Positions 29,362-38,254 of a stretch of DNA of 64,000 nucleotides are shown here, in pieces. The notes under the pieces are model-generated. The model searched no databases and was not told the DNA's origin. It was given only the letters and a program-made list of their open reading frames with translations. This stretch comes from Bradyrhizobium diazoefficiens (lineage in GTDB: Bacteria > Pseudomonadota > Alphaproteobacteria > Rhizobiales > Xanthobacteraceae). The DNA is taken from the NCBI RefSeq assembly GCF_016616885.1, contig NZ_CP067102.1:4244501-4308500 (forward strand), given 5' to 3'. Position 1 is the stretch's first letter. Every line of letters begins with the position of its first letter. A program made the position numbers and the translations under genes.

Positions 29362-30903
29362 TTACTCCGGCAGCCCGGCGGTCCGAAGCGCCTCACCAAG
29401 CGACGCTGCCAACGCCGGAGCGCAGTTGACGCCCTGGAACTGACGGCCGTAGCGGAAGGTCGGGTGCAACTCCAGCACCCGGGCCGCGGCCGTTCTCGCC
29501 TCCTGCAATCGGCCCAGCTTTGCGAGCGCCGCGGCCAGTTGCACGTGGGTGATGCTGTGGCGGGGATTGGCCTGAACGGCGCGGTAAGCGGCGCGACAAG
29601 CCTCCTCGTACCGGCCGCGGTGGAAATGCCCCATCGCCTGCGCGTCGAAGGCGGCGAAGGCCCAGGAGTCGAACGGGCTGAGTCGCATGCCGCGCTCGCT
29701 CCATTCGATGGCGCGCTCGGCATCGCCGCCCCAACCTAGCATGACGCTGCCGAGGATGTAAGTCAGTGCCGATGAGGGGCTGATCGCGAGCGCGGCGTCG
29801 AGTGCGGTGAATGCCGCGGAGCGGTCGTGCCCATCCATGCCGATCGAAAAGCCCGCCAGCGTGAGGGCAAGAGCATCATCCTGCCCGTGGGCAACGGCCG
29901 AACGCGCGTGTCGGATCGAGTCTGCCCGGCTGGCCTCCCGCAAACCAGCGCGAAGGAACAGGCAATGATGGCACATCGCAGCATTGCCGTGCGCCAGTGC
30001 ATAGGAGGGCTCGAGCGCGATCGCACGTTCGAGCAATATCAGCGCCTGCGTCACCTGCTCCGGCATGCCGGAATCAACATCCGGCTGGGCACGCAGGACG
30101 AGGTCATAGGCATCGAGGCTATCGGGTCGCTTACGCTTGACCCTGTTGATTTCGGCGCGGCGCAGGCTTGGTGCGATGGCGCCTACGACGGACATGGCAA
30201 TATCGTCCTGAAGTGCGAAAATATCTGCGGACTGGCGGTCGTAGCGCTCGGCCCATACATGCATGCCGGTCGACGCGTCGATCAGCTGCCCCGTGATGCG
30301 CGCATTGCCGCCGGTCCTCCGGACGCTGCCTTCCAGCACGTAGCGCACACCGAGCTCGCGGCCGACCTGTTTCACGTCGCCCGCTCGGCCCTTGTACGTG
30401 AATGTGGAGTTTCGCGCGATCACGAACAGCCAGTTGATGCGGGACAGGCCGGTGATGATGTCGTCGACCATTCCGTCGGCAAAATAGACCTGCTCCGCAT
30501 CGCCGCCCAGGTTCGCAAAGGGCAACACCGCGATTGATGGTCTGTCGGGCAACGTCAGCGATGGCGCGGATGAGCGGTCCGTGTCGGATGCCGTGACCGC
30601 CGGGCCGACATAGCGATAGCCGCGTCGTGGCAGTGTCTCGATCCATTGTGCCTCTGCGGAGACGTCCGCCAGCGTGCGCCGGACAGCCGCGATCTGGACA
30701 GTGAGGTTACTGTCTTCGATCATCTGGGCGGGCCATGCCGCCTCGATCAGGGCATCTTTGGATACCGGCATGCCGGCGCGCCGCACCAGCAGGGCCAGCA
30801 ACAACACTGCGCGCCGGCCGAGCGGGGTCGGCTCGGCCCCGCGGAAAAGAATCCCTGCATCGGCGTCGAGGCGGAAGGGACCAAATTCAAGGATCGCGGC
30901 CAT
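29362..30903 (-). CDS. Winged-helix regulator with TolB-like and TPR domains
   Basis: The 513-residue protein begins at the ATG at 30903 (MAAILEFGPFRLDADAGILF); an upstream GTG at 30918 is possible. Residues 1-100 are an OmpR-type DNA-binding winged helix (RAVLLLALLVRRAGMPVSKD, then ETLPRRGYRYVG). Then comes a TolB-like/FlgO-like domain (RPSIAVLPFANLGGDAEQVY, GVRYVLEGSVRR, HVWAERYD), and the C-terminal half holds TPR-like helices (YALAHGNAAMCHHC, SALTYILGSVMLGWGGDAER). The form resembles CadC/HilA-like regulators with adenylate-cyclase-type TPR tails, but no membrane helix or cyclase is seen. It is divergent from a cupin gene, a likely target. Confidence 0.82.
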   Translation of the reverse strand: MAAILEFGPFRLDADAGILFRGAEPTPLGRRAVLLLALLVRRAGMPVSKDALIEAAWPAQMIEDSNLTVQIAAVRRTLADVSAEAQWIETLPRRGYRYVGPAVTASDTDRSSAPSLTLPDRPSIAVLPFANLGGDAEQVYFADGMVDDIITGLSRINWLFVIARNSTFTYKGRAGDVKQVGRELGVRYVLEGSVRRTGGNARITGQLIDASTGMHVWAERYDRQSADIFALQDDIAMSVVGAIAPSLRRAEINRVKRKRPDSLDAYDLVLRAQPDVDSGMPEQVTQALILLERAIALEPSYALAHGNAAMCHHCLFLRAGLREASRADSIRHARSAVAHGQDDALALTLAGFSIGMDGHDRSAAFTALDAALAISPSSALTYILGSVMLGWGGDAERAIEWSERGMRLSPFDSWAFAAFDAQAMGHFHRGRYEEACRAAYRAVQANPRHSITHVQLAAALAKLGRLQEARTAAARVLELHPTFRYGRQFQGVNCAPALAASLGEALRTAGLPE

Positions 30904-31029
30904 CGCCAAAGAAGGCACATTTCGCAGGTTTTTTGCAATGTTTTCCGCACTGTTTCGCTACTTCGCGGCGCAGGCGGACCATGATGGTGCCGTTGCAGCG
31001 CAATGCAGCGACCAGCCATGGAGGATCAC

Positions 31030-31491
31030 ATGAACGCAAAGCCGCTCATCCGCAGGCCCGGCGAAACCGGTGGAGTGATGCTACGCGGCCAGCCGATGGC
31101 CTTTCTGGTGACGGGGGAGGACACCCGGCACACCAGCATGTTCGATTGGACGATTCCGGCCGGGTTCGCCACGGGCCGGCACGTTCATCGTGTGCAGGAA
31201 GAGACCTTCTACATGCTTGAAGGCGAATGCGAATGGCACGTCGCCGAAGAGGTCGTCCGGGCCACGCCGAGGACCTACCTCTTCATTCCTCCGGGCGTTC
31301 CCCACAACATCACCAATGTCAGCGACAAGCCGGCGCGCGTGCTCATGACAGTGTCTCCGCCTGGGCACGAGCATTACTTCGAGGAGTTGGCCAAGCTGAC
31401 CGCCAGCGGACCGCCGGATGCGAAAGCCATCAGCGAGTTGCGTGCCCGCTTCGACACCGACCAGTTGTCGGCATTGACGACAAGAGCCTAG
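31030..31491 (+). CDS. Cupin-domain protein
   Basis: The 153-residue protein is a small single-domain cupin. Metal-binding motif 1 is seen in GRHVHRVQEETFYMLEGECE (H-x-H, Glu), and motif 2 in FIPPGVPHNITNVSDKPARV (His). Such proteins bind a metal and small polar substrates; the reaction is not predictable here. The start is the ATG at 31030, which has GGAGG five bases upstream; the frame extends to ATG at 31018 and 31003 without such a site. It is divergent from the TPR regulator. Confidence 0.85.
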   Translation: MNAKPLIRRPGETGGVMLRGQPMAFLVTGEDTRHTSMFDWTIPAGFATGRHVHRVQEETFYMLEGECEWHVAEEVVRATPRTYLFIPPGVPHNITNVSDKPARVLMTVSPPGHEHYFEELAKLTASGPPDAKAISELRARFDTDQLSALTTRA

Positions 31492-31517
31492 GTCCACGCC
31501 GTGGGGCCGGCGCCACG

Positions 31518-32696
31518 CTATCGCGGCGCCAGACCCGCGAGGTGGGCGATCAGCCGATCGATCTCGGCTTCAGTATTGTAGTAATGCGGAGATGCCCGCA
31601 CGACCGGCGGCAGCGCGCGGGCCTCGGCATCGATGCGGGTGCTAGCGGGATCCGAAGCGCCGATGATGATGCCGGCCGCAGCGGCGCTGCGGACGATAGC
31701 ATCCGCCTCACGCCCCTCCATCGTGAAGCTGACGATCGCGCCCGGCGCACGGCCGAGGTCGCGAATGGTGATGCCGCTGATGGCGGCGAGGCCATTGCGG
31801 AGACGATCTGCCAGCAGGCGGCAGCGCTGCTCGATCGGGCCGAGGCCGATCGTGAGGGCGTAATCGACGGCAGCGCCGAGCCCGAGCCGGGCAGCGTAAT
31901 TGTTCTCCCAGGTCTCGAACCGGCGGGCATCGTCGCGGAGCTGATAGTGGTCCCGCGCGACCCAGGGCGCCGCAAAGTGGTCAATCATCGGCGGTTCAAG
32001 CTGTTGCAGCAGTGGCCTGCGGACGTAGAGAAAACCGGTACCGCGAGGCCCGCGCAGGAATTTGCGCCCCGTGGCCGATAGCATGTCGCAACCGATTGCT
32101 TCGACGTCGACCTGCATCTGGCCGACCGCCTGGCAGGCGTCGAGCAGATAGGGAATGCCGCGTGCGCGCGCGATTTTGCCGATGGCTGCGGCGGGATTGA
32201 CGAGCCCGCCATTGGTCGGAACCCAGGTGATGGCGATCAGTTTTACGCGGTCATCGATCATACGTTCGAGTGCGTGGACGTCGAGTTCGCCGCTGGCATC
32301 GCTCGGGACGATATCGATGATCGCGCCGGTACGCCTGGCGACCTGAAGGAACGCGACATAGTTGGCGGCATATTCCGCTTCGGCGGTCAGGATCCGATCG
32401 CCCGCGCGAAACGACAGCGCATAGAACGCCATCTGCCAGGCAATTGTCGCGTTCTCCATGAGCGCGATCTCGTCCGGCGCGGCATTCAGCAGTCGCGCCA
32501 CCGAGCCGTAGACCGCATCAAGCCGCTCGGACTCGCGGTCGGCGGCGGCATAGCCTCCGATCTCGCTCTCGAGATCGATATGCTGCTTCATCGCCGCGAC
32601 GACGGCCGATGGCATGAGGGCTGCGCCGGCATTGTGCAGGTAGGCAAGCCGGGACACAGCTGGCGTATCGGTCCGTATTCGCTCGATGTCGATCAC
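31518..32696 (-). CDS. Class V aminotransferase (NifS/isopenicillin-N-epimerase-like)
   Basis: This PLP protein of 392 residues has the fold-type I pattern: LAYLHNAGAALMPSAVVAAM, ATIAWQMAFYALSF, WVPTNGGLVNPAAAIGKIAR, YLLDACQAVGQMQVDVEAIG (Asp binding the pyridine N), and the Schiff-base Lys in LSATGRKFLRGPRGTGFLYV. It is closest to class V enzymes such as cysteine desulfurase-like and selenocysteine lyase proteins, but substrate cannot be assigned. The start is GTG at 32696 (VIDIERIRTDTPAV), with GGAGG five bases upstream; the frame opens at a TTG at 32717 with a poor site. It faces the cupin gene tail to tail. Confidence 0.82.
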   Translation of the reverse strand: MIDIERIRTDTPAVSRLAYLHNAGAALMPSAVVAAMKQHIDLESEIGGYAAADRESERLDAVYGSVARLLNAAPDEIALMENATIAWQMAFYALSFRAGDRILTAEAEYAANYVAFLQVARRTGAIIDIVPSDASGELDVHALERMIDDRVKLIAITWVPTNGGLVNPAAAIGKIARARGIPYLLDACQAVGQMQVDVEAIGCDMLSATGRKFLRGPRGTGFLYVRRPLLQQLEPPMIDHFAAPWVARDHYQLRDDARRFETWENNYAARLGLGAAVDYALTIGLGPIEQRCRLLADRLRNGLAAISGITIRDLGRAPGAIVSFTMEGREADAIVRSAAAAGIIIGASDPASTRIDAEARALPPVVRASPHYYNTEAEIDRLIAHLAGLAPR

Positions 32697-32791
32697 CTGC
32701 GCCTCCGCGTCTCGCAATTCCTGCGCATGAATTAGACGTGCTCAAGAACACGAGCAAGATGGGGCCTTGAGGAACCAAGCCAGGCTTCGGC

Positions 32792-33343
32792 TCAAATGCA
32801 GAGGCCGAGCAGCTTGACGTGGCAGTTGCTCGCTTTGGGCTTGCTGGTTAGTGTGGTCTCGCGTTTCACGGCGACAAGCGGCTCCGTGTCTTTCCTGCCC
32901 TTGCCCTTCTTCGGCTCGTAGTCGCCGGCAATCACCATCGCCCAATAGGTGCGCTTGCCGCTGGCGTTCTTCGCGCTCGCGATTCCGACGCGCGAAGCAT
33001 TGTGCAGCAGCAGGTTCTTGCGGTGCCCCGAGGAATCGATCCACTGTCCCAGCGTTTTCTCGAAGTTGTCGTAACCGTAGGCGATGTTTTCAGCGGCACG
33101 GCCTGCGCCGGCCGGTGCGATGCGCCTGTTGAACGGACCGAGCGTCTCGTGGCTGAGATCATCCTTGGCCGCCATCGCGCGGGCCTGGTCCATGGCGATG
33201 CGATCGAGGGTGGAATCGCGCACGACGCGACCCTCACCATGCTTGAGACGGAAGCCGGAGATCTGCTCGGCAGGCGAGTCGGCCATCGCGGGCGCAGCCG
33301 CCAGCAGCAGGCCAGCGATCAGGCCGCCAACCACACGATGCAT
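32792..33343 (-). CDS. Secreted CAP-domain (SCP/PR-1-like) protein
   Basis: From the ATG at 33343 (MHRVVGGLIAGLLLAAAPAM) the protein has 183 residues with a Sec signal peptide cut near AMA-DSP. The CAP domain follows: FRLKHGEGRVVRDSTLDRIA, MAAKDDLSHETLGPFNRRI, AENIAYGYDNFEKTLGQWID and SSGHRKNLLLHNASRVGIAS, matching the family's His, Glu, and GHR-x-N-L motifs. CAP proteins are secreted and bind lipids or metals; the bacterial role is poorly known. The C-terminal tail is Lys-rich with two Cys (NCHVKLLGLC). It is a single-gene unit. Confidence 0.85.
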   Translation of the reverse strand: MHRVVGGLIAGLLLAAAPAMADSPAEQISGFRLKHGEGRVVRDSTLDRIAMDQARAMAAKDDLSHETLGPFNRRIAPAGAGRAAENIAYGYDNFEKTLGQWIDSSGHRKNLLLHNASRVGIASAKNASGKRTYWAMVIAGDYEPKKGKGRKDTEPLVAVKRETTLTSKPKASNCHVKLLGLCI

Positions 33344-33435
33344 CAACGCCCCCCGAGTGCCCATAACCCCGACATGCCCGAATTGTCAGCCTGCTTCTCT
33401 ATCGCCAATGTGGACGCTTCAAGGCACGGACCGCG

Positions 33436-34530
33436 CTAGCCGGCCGGCAGGTCGGCCTCGAAATTGAAGCGGTCGCGCAGGTTCTTGCGCTGCTCCAGGA
33501 TGTCTTTGAGGAAGGCGCGGTCCTGGTCGTTCTTCATCATGGGCTCGATCAGGTCGAGCTGGTTCATAGCGACCAGTTGCAGGATCTCGGTGCGCGGCTT
33601 GCCGCTGGCGTCGCGCGGCAGCGCGTGGACGACCTGGATGTGTTCCGGTGGTTTTGGCCCCTTGGCCACGGTGAGCTCGTTGCGGAGCTGTCCTTCAAGC
33701 GCGGCCTGGTCCGCCTCCACGAACGCATAGAGCCCGACGCCTGAGCGGCGATCGGCAAACGCGACGATGGCGGTGTCACGGACGGCCGGGTTTTGGCGGA
33801 TCAGCGCAGCCAGCACCGGCGCATCGTTGACGAGACGGCGGCCGCCGCCCTCGCGGTCGGTGAAGTTGAACAGGCCGCGGGTGATCGCGCGGTAGACCTT
33901 CTTTCCGGTGGCAAGCCACAGGCTCGCGGCGAACGACTTCTTCGCGAGAATCTTCCGCTCGCGCGGCGTCAGCGCCTCAGGCGCGTAGGAGCGCTTGTGC
34001 TTGAGCAGATGCCGGAGATCTTCGTAGGCGAGGATGCGATAGAGGCGGCCGCGCCGGTTGAAGCAGGCCGCGAGCTGGAAGTCGGTCACATAGGCGCGCC
34101 CATCGCGGCCGACCAGCCAGTTCTGTTCCTTGGCGAGATCGTTGTGGCAGATGCCGGCGCGGCGCAGCCTTCGCAGCGCCGCCTTGGCCGAGCGGAAATA
34201 GGCGAGATCGCCATGGGGTTTTGCCAGATGCAGCGCGACGCCGTCGACGAAGCCGCGCGCAAGCGCACGGCGGCCGGCCCAGAGCAATTCAGGGCCGACA
34301 TTGAGGCCTTTGGCCAGCGCCAGCGCGTGCTTCTCGCGCGCGAACAGATGACGCGCCAGCAGGAACGACCACCACGGCACTTCATCGAGCCGTCGCAGCA
34401 CCGCGTCGACCTCGCCACCGTCGGCGCGGAAGCGGCCGCGCTCTACGGTCGAGAACACGTCGCGCTTGAGCAGCACGCCCTCGGTCCAGCGCGCCGAGAG
34501 CACTGCGGCGTCGTCGTTCGGGAGATTCAT
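33436..34530 (-). CDS. Kinase-like domain fused to an AMP-binding-enzyme C-terminal domain
   Basis: The 364-residue protein joins two domains. The N-terminal half has a RIO/LPS-kinase-like pattern: GICHNDLAKEQNWLV (HxDxxxxN catalytic loop) and AYVTDFQLAA (DFG-like, here DFQ). After about residue 235 comes AVRDTAIVAFADRRSGVGLY, then PEHIQVVHALPRDASGKPRT, which is the C-terminal domain of acyl-CoA synthetases, including the A10-type S-G-K lysine, but the large AMP-binding N-terminal domain is absent. The start is the ATG at 34530 (MNLPNDDAAVLSARW), seven bases after the trmFO stop, so it is co-transcribed with trmFO. The role is unknown; a lipid or acyl-group linked kinase is possible. Confidence 0.75.
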   Translation of the reverse strand: MNLPNDDAAVLSARWTEGVLLKRDVFSTVERGRFRADGGEVDAVLRRLDEVPWWSFLLARHLFAREKHALALAKGLNVGPELLWAGRRALARGFVDGVALHLAKPHGDLAYFRSAKAALRRLRRAGICHNDLAKEQNWLVGRDGRAYVTDFQLAACFNRRGRLYRILAYEDLRHLLKHKRSYAPEALTPRERKILAKKSFAASLWLATGKKVYRAITRGLFNFTDREGGGRRLVNDAPVLAALIRQNPAVRDTAIVAFADRRSGVGLYAFVEADQAALEGQLRNELTVAKGPKPPEHIQVVHALPRDASGKPRTEILQLVAMNQLDLIEPMMKNDQDRAFLKDILEQRKNLRDRFNFEADLPAG

Positions 34531-34537
34531 CGAAAAC

Positions 34538-35965
34538 TCACGCGGCTGCGGCAATGCGCAAATGATCGGCGATCCAGCGATCGAGATCGGCGAGCGCCAA
34601 TGCGCTCATCGCCTGCTTCTTGGCCACCGTCTTCTCGTTGCCGCGCAGGCGCGTGCCGTCGGGCTTCTTCGTCGGCGCGGTCGCAAGCGGCGGGAACAGG
34701 CCGAAATTGATGTTCATCGGCTGGAACGAGCGCATGCCCGGCTCGATGGTCTCGATGTGGCCGCCGGTGATGTGGCCAAGCAGCGATCCGAGCGCTGTCG
34801 TGCCGGGCGGGCTCGCCAGCGTCTCGCCGCGCGCATCGGCTGCCGCATAGAGGCCGGCGATCAGGCCGACGCTGGCGGATTCGACATAGCCTTCGCAGCC
34901 CGTCATCTGGCCGGCAAAGCGCAGCCGCGGCTGGGCGCGCAGGCGCAGCTGGCTGTCGAGCAGCTTTGGCGAATTGAGGAAGGTGTTGCGATGCAGGCCG
35001 CCGAGACGGGCGAATTCGGCTTTCTCGAGCCCTGGAATGGTGCGGAAGATGCGCTGCTGCTCGCCATATTTCAGCTTCGTCTGGAAGCCGACGATATTGT
35101 AGAGCGTGCCGAGCTTGTTGTCCTGACGCAGCTGCACGATCGCATAGGCCTTCGTGGTGGGATCGTGCGGGTTGGTGAGGCCGACCGGCTTCATTGGACC
35201 GTGGCGCAGCGTTTCGGGGCCGCGCTCCGCCATCACCTCGATCGGCAGGCAGCCGTCGAAATAGGGCGTGTTGGTCTCCCATTCCTTGAACTCGGTCTTC
35301 TCGCCTGAGATCAGGGCGGCGACGAAGCCGTCATACTGCTCCTTGTTCATGGGGCAGTTGATGTAGTCGGCGCCGTTGCCCCCGGGGCCGACCTTGTCGT
35401 AGCGCGACTGGAACCAGGCCACCGACATGTCGATGGATTCGCGGTGCACGATCGGCGCGATCGCATCGAAGAAGGCGAGTGCGTTCTCGTCGGTCAGCTC
35501 GCGGATGGCATCCGCCAGCGGCGCGGAGGTGAGAGGGCCGGTCGCGACGATCACGTTGCTCCACTCGGCCGGCGGCAGGCCTTTGATCTCGCCGCGGGCG
35601 ATCTCGATCAGCGGATGGTCGTTCAGCGCTTTGGTCACGGCGGCCGAGAAGCCGTCGCGGTCGACGGCGAGCGCGCCGCCGGCAGGCACCTGGTTGGCGT
35701 CGGCCGCGCGCATGATCAGCGAGTTGAGGCGGCGCATCTCGGCATGGAGCAGGCCGACTGCGTTGTTGGCGGCGTCGTCCGAGCGGAATGAATTGGAGCA
35801 GACGAGCTCGGCAAGCCCGTCGGTGCGGTGCGCCTCGGTCATGCGGTCGGGCCGCATCTCGTGCAGCACCACGGGCACGCCTGATTTCGCCACCTGCCAA
35901 GCGGCTTCGGAGCCGGCAAGGCCGGCGCCGATGACGTGCACGATATTGGATAGAGGTCCTGTCAT
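34538..35965 (-). CDS. trmFO: tRNA (uracil-54-C5)-methyltransferase, folate/FAD-dependent
   Basis: TrmFO methylates U54 of tRNA to ribothymidine using methylenetetrahydrofolate and FADH2. The 475-residue protein has the FAD-binding start [20 protein letters not shown], the motif [20 protein letters not shown] followed by [11 protein letters not shown] (with the catalytic-type Cys), and the C-terminal [20 protein letters not shown]. Length is normal. It shares an operon with the kinase-like fusion gene downstream. The DUF1127 gene lies upstream on the same strand behind a terminator. Confidence 0.95.
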   Translation of the reverse strand: MTGPLSNIVHVIGAGLAGSEAAWQVAKSGVPVVLHEMRPDRMTEAHRTDGLAELVCSNSFRSDDAANNAVGLLHAEMRRLNSLIMRAADANQVPAGGALAVDRDGFSAAVTKALNDHPLIEIARGEIKGLPPAEWSNVIVATGPLTSAPLADAIRELTDENALAFFDAIAPIVHRESIDMSVAWFQSRYDKVGPGGNGADYINCPMNKEQYDGFVAALISGEKTEFKEWETNTPYFDGCLPIEVMAERGPETLRHGPMKPVGLTNPHDPTTKAYAIVQLRQDNKLGTLYNIVGFQTKLKYGEQQRIFRTIPGLEKAEFARLGGLHRNTFLNSPKLLDSQLRLRAQPRLRFAGQMTGCEGYVESASVGLIAGLYAAADARGETLASPPGTTALGSLLGHITGGHIETIEPGMRSFQPMNINFGLFPPLATAPTKKPDGTRLRGNEKTVAKKQAMSALALADLDRWIADHLRIAAAA

Positions 35966-36039
35966 GGGGCGGACAGGTAGCGCTTTTCGGCGGCCAGTGG
36001 AATCGCCGAGATCGAGTTTTCTGCCTCCGGATGCGACAA

Positions 36040-36058
36040 CGCCCGCACAAGGCGGGCG
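36040..36058 (-). terminator. Hairpin terminator after the DUF1127 gene
   Basis: CGCCCGC and GCGGGCG form a 7-bp GC stem with an ACAAG loop, 33 bp downstream of the DUF1127 stop on the minus strand. The T run after it is weak (GTTGTC), so strength is uncertain. Confidence 0.55.
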
Positions 36059-36091
36059 CTATCGGTTCGTCCGGTTAAGGGCTGAACGATA

Positions 36092-36244
36092 TCAGCCCTG
36101 GTACTGACCGGCAGCAACGCGCGGGATGTCCGAGCGGTCGAGGCCGATGTCGGCCAGTTCGCGATCGCTGAGCTGGGACAGCTCGGCAACGTTGCGCTGA
36201 TAGTCCCGGAAAGCCTGGATCATGCGGATGAGCGAGAGCAGCAT
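36092..36244 (-). CDS. DUF1127 (YjiS-like) small protein
   Basis: The 50-residue protein (MLLSLIRMIQAFRDYQRNVA) ends with ELSQLSDRELADIGLDRSDI and PRVAAGQY, the signature of DUF1127, a family of small Arg-rich proteins frequent in rhizobia, with members that bind RNA or affect phosphate and stress metabolism. AGGAG stands seven bases before the ATG at 36244. A longer frame from 36364 would enter the promoter. TATATT-type -10 sequence lies about 45 bp upstream. Confidence 0.88.
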   Translation of the reverse strand: MLLSLIRMIQAFRDYQRNVAELSQLSDRELADIGLDRSDIPRVAAGQYQG

Positions 36245-36931
36245 TGGTAATCTCCTGTAATTTGATTCAGCCTTTGCGAGGGCGTCATCGTTGGAATGAA
36301 TATAGGTGAGAGTGGTGCACTGCGAAAGTTTCGATGTTGCGATGCAGCTAAGCGAAGAACGCATGGCATCGGTAAGGAACGATTAACGGGTCTGCAGTGC
36401 CGCCCAACAGCTAGGCGAAAGCTCTCGCATGGTGCAGCAAATATCCGTAAAATCACGGAGTTATAGCAAATTCTAGGGGTCCGACGTTGATGGAAATGAG
36501 TCGCGTTTCCGTGACCCGCAAGGCGATACGCTAGCGTGTGAGCCCAAGTCTCGCATGCGCGAATCGCATGAATCGCGGCCTATAGATATGAATTTATATT
36601 CAAGTTATGGTTTGAGAGCCATATGGTCTGAGGAAAGGGCGCGGCGACGTTTCTCTCGTCCATTGGCGGGGCGGTGACGCGCCTCGTTGATCGGCTCGGA
36701 GGTGATCGCCCCTCGTTGATGCAGTGCACACACGCCATGCGTGCAGTCTCTGATTACAAAGTTGTAATGAAAATCAGAATTTTCGCATGCGGCTCTGCGC
36801 GGCGCGCAACATCACGCGATTCTCGCGGGGAATTTATTGCGGCAAGTTGCCGCGCCGGCAGCAAAGTCATGTTGCAGATTCCGGCAATGTCGCCGGGTCT
36901 GTCCCAAGAACAAGAGAAGGAAAGTAACATC
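36245..36931. other. Long intergenic region without a clear gene
   Basis: This 687-bp gap separates divergent genes (DUF1127, left; a small secreted protein, right). It holds the DUF1127 promoter region and AT-rich patches such as GAATTTATATTC near 36591. Open frames through it lack ribosome binding sites. Its length and lower GC would allow a small RNA or an extended regulatory region, but no conserved motif is visible. Confidence 0.5.
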
Positions 36932-37195
36932 ATGACGAAGTTACTCGGGGTTATCGCAATTGCCGCCGTCGCATTCGCCGTCGCGCCGGCCCAGGCCGCC
37001 AAGCACAGCATGGGCGGCTGCAGCGGGGCCAATCTGGAAAAGACGGAGACCGCGGTCGAGAACATGGCAGACGGCGACAGCAAGTTCGTCGCTGAAAAGG
37101 AGATCACGGCTGCGCAGGATGCGATGCTCAACGGCAAAATGGGTGCGTGCGGCATGCACCTGAACAAGGCGATGCAAGCCACCATGGGCAAGTAA
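36932..37195 (+). CDS. Small secreted hypothetical protein
   Basis: The 87-residue precursor starts at the ATG at 36932 after GAGAAGGAAAG. A signal peptide (TKLLGVIAIAAVAFAVAPAQ) with cleavage after AQA is clear. The 65-residue mature part contains two Cys (GGCSGANLEKTETAVENMAD; MGACGMHLNKAMQATMGK) and is mostly helical. I do not know its function. A bidirectional terminator follows at 37234. The longer frame from 36674 has no supported start. Confidence 0.75.
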   Translation: MTKLLGVIAIAAVAFAVAPAQAAKHSMGGCSGANLEKTETAVENMADGDSKFVAEKEITAAQDAMLNGKMGACGMHLNKAMQATMGK

Positions 37196-37233
37196 ACGGG
37201 CAAGAAAACGGGTAAGTAAACGCAGTCCAAGAG

Positions 37234-37260
37234 AGGGCCGGTCGCGGGGCGATCGGCCCT
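37234..37260. terminator. Bidirectional hairpin terminator
   Basis: AGGGCCGGTCG and CGATCGGCCCT pair over 11 positions with one wobble around a 5-nt loop. It lies between the convergent small secreted gene and the lytic transglycosylase, with TTTTG downstream on the plus strand. Confidence 0.7.
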
Positions 37261-37286
37261 ACGCGTTTTGTGTCTGGGCGTGTGCT

Positions 37287-38111
37287 TTAAGGGGCGTGGG
37301 CGAGCTGGGTGGCAAAATAGGCCACCGTCTTGGAATAGACCTCGCTCTTGTTCCACTGCTGGAGCACCGCGAAGTTCGGGCTGCCCGGCTGCCAATCCTT
37401 GCCCTTCTGCCAGCCATAGCCCGCAAGATAGTTCGCCGTTGAGGCCAGCACGTCGGGTGCGTTGTGCAAGAGGTCGCGCTTGCCGTTGCCATCGAAGTCG
37501 ACGGCGTATTTCATCCAGGATGACGGCATGAACTGCGTCTGGCCGAGCTCGCCGGCCCAGGCGCCCTTCATGTCGGCGGGCGCGAGATCGCCGCGCTGGA
37601 CGATACGCAGCGCATCCATCAGCTCGCCGCGAAACTGCTCTGCGCGCCGGCAATCATAGGCCAGCGTCGCCAGTGAGCGGATCGTCGCGAACTTGCCGGT
37701 GTTGACACCGAAGTCGGTCTCGAGACCCCAGATCGCGACCAGGATCTCGCCCGGCACGCCATAGGTCTGCTCGATTCGCGACAGCACCGAGCCGTACTGC
37801 TTCATCATGTTGGAGCCGCGCGTCATCCGCGGTGGCACCATGCGACCGGAAAACTCTTCGAAGGTCTGGTTGAAGACCTTTTGCGATTTGTCACGGTTCA
37901 GCACGCTTTGGTCGAGCGTGACGCCGGCAAGCCCGGCGGCGATCGCCTGTTGTGAGATGCCCTTGGCCGCGGCCTCGGTTTTGAAGTCGGCGAGCCAGGC
38001 GTCGAAATTGCCTGAACCGCAGGCGGTCGCGGCCAGAGCGGGCTCGGCGGACACGATTGACGCTGAAAGGGCGAGAGCTGCGAGAGCGAGACGAGAAATC
38101 GTCAGGGTCAT
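37287..38111 (-). CDS. Lytic murein transglycosylase (MltB-type)
   Basis: This 274-residue periplasmic enzyme cleaves peptidoglycan glycan strands to 1,6-anhydro ends. It has a signal peptide (SRLALAALALSASIVSAEPA), then the MltB-type domain with IWGLETDFGVNTGKFATIRS, where Glu131 is the catalytic acid, and GELGQTQFMPSSWMKYAVDF and DVLASTANYLAGYGWQKGKD. There is no C-terminal PG_binding_1 domain, so it is the short form of the family. It is tail to tail with the small secreted protein gene. Confidence 0.92.
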   Translation of the reverse strand: MTLTISRLALAALALSASIVSAEPALAATACGSGNFDAWLADFKTEAAAKGISQQAIAAGLAGVTLDQSVLNRDKSQKVFNQTFEEFSGRMVPPRMTRGSNMMKQYGSVLSRIEQTYGVPGEILVAIWGLETDFGVNTGKFATIRSLATLAYDCRRAEQFRGELMDALRIVQRGDLAPADMKGAWAGELGQTQFMPSSWMKYAVDFDGNGKRDLLHNAPDVLASTANYLAGYGWQKGKDWQPGSPNFAVLQQWNKSEVYSKTVAYFATQLAHAP

Positions 38112-38254
38112 TCGAGTAAATTGATTCCGTGAAGTGGCATGACCGGCGGACCAATGTCGATTGTAACCGCGGCCAAAGCAAGGCGTATGACAGCAGCCGA
38201 CTCCGCCCGGGACCCGGACGGGATCGGCTGTAACGAGATTGTCAGGCAGCTCTC

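Noticed and set aside
36674..36931. Upstream extension of the small secreted protein
   Set aside because: The signal peptide starts at 36932 and has a good ribosome binding site; the extension would bury it.
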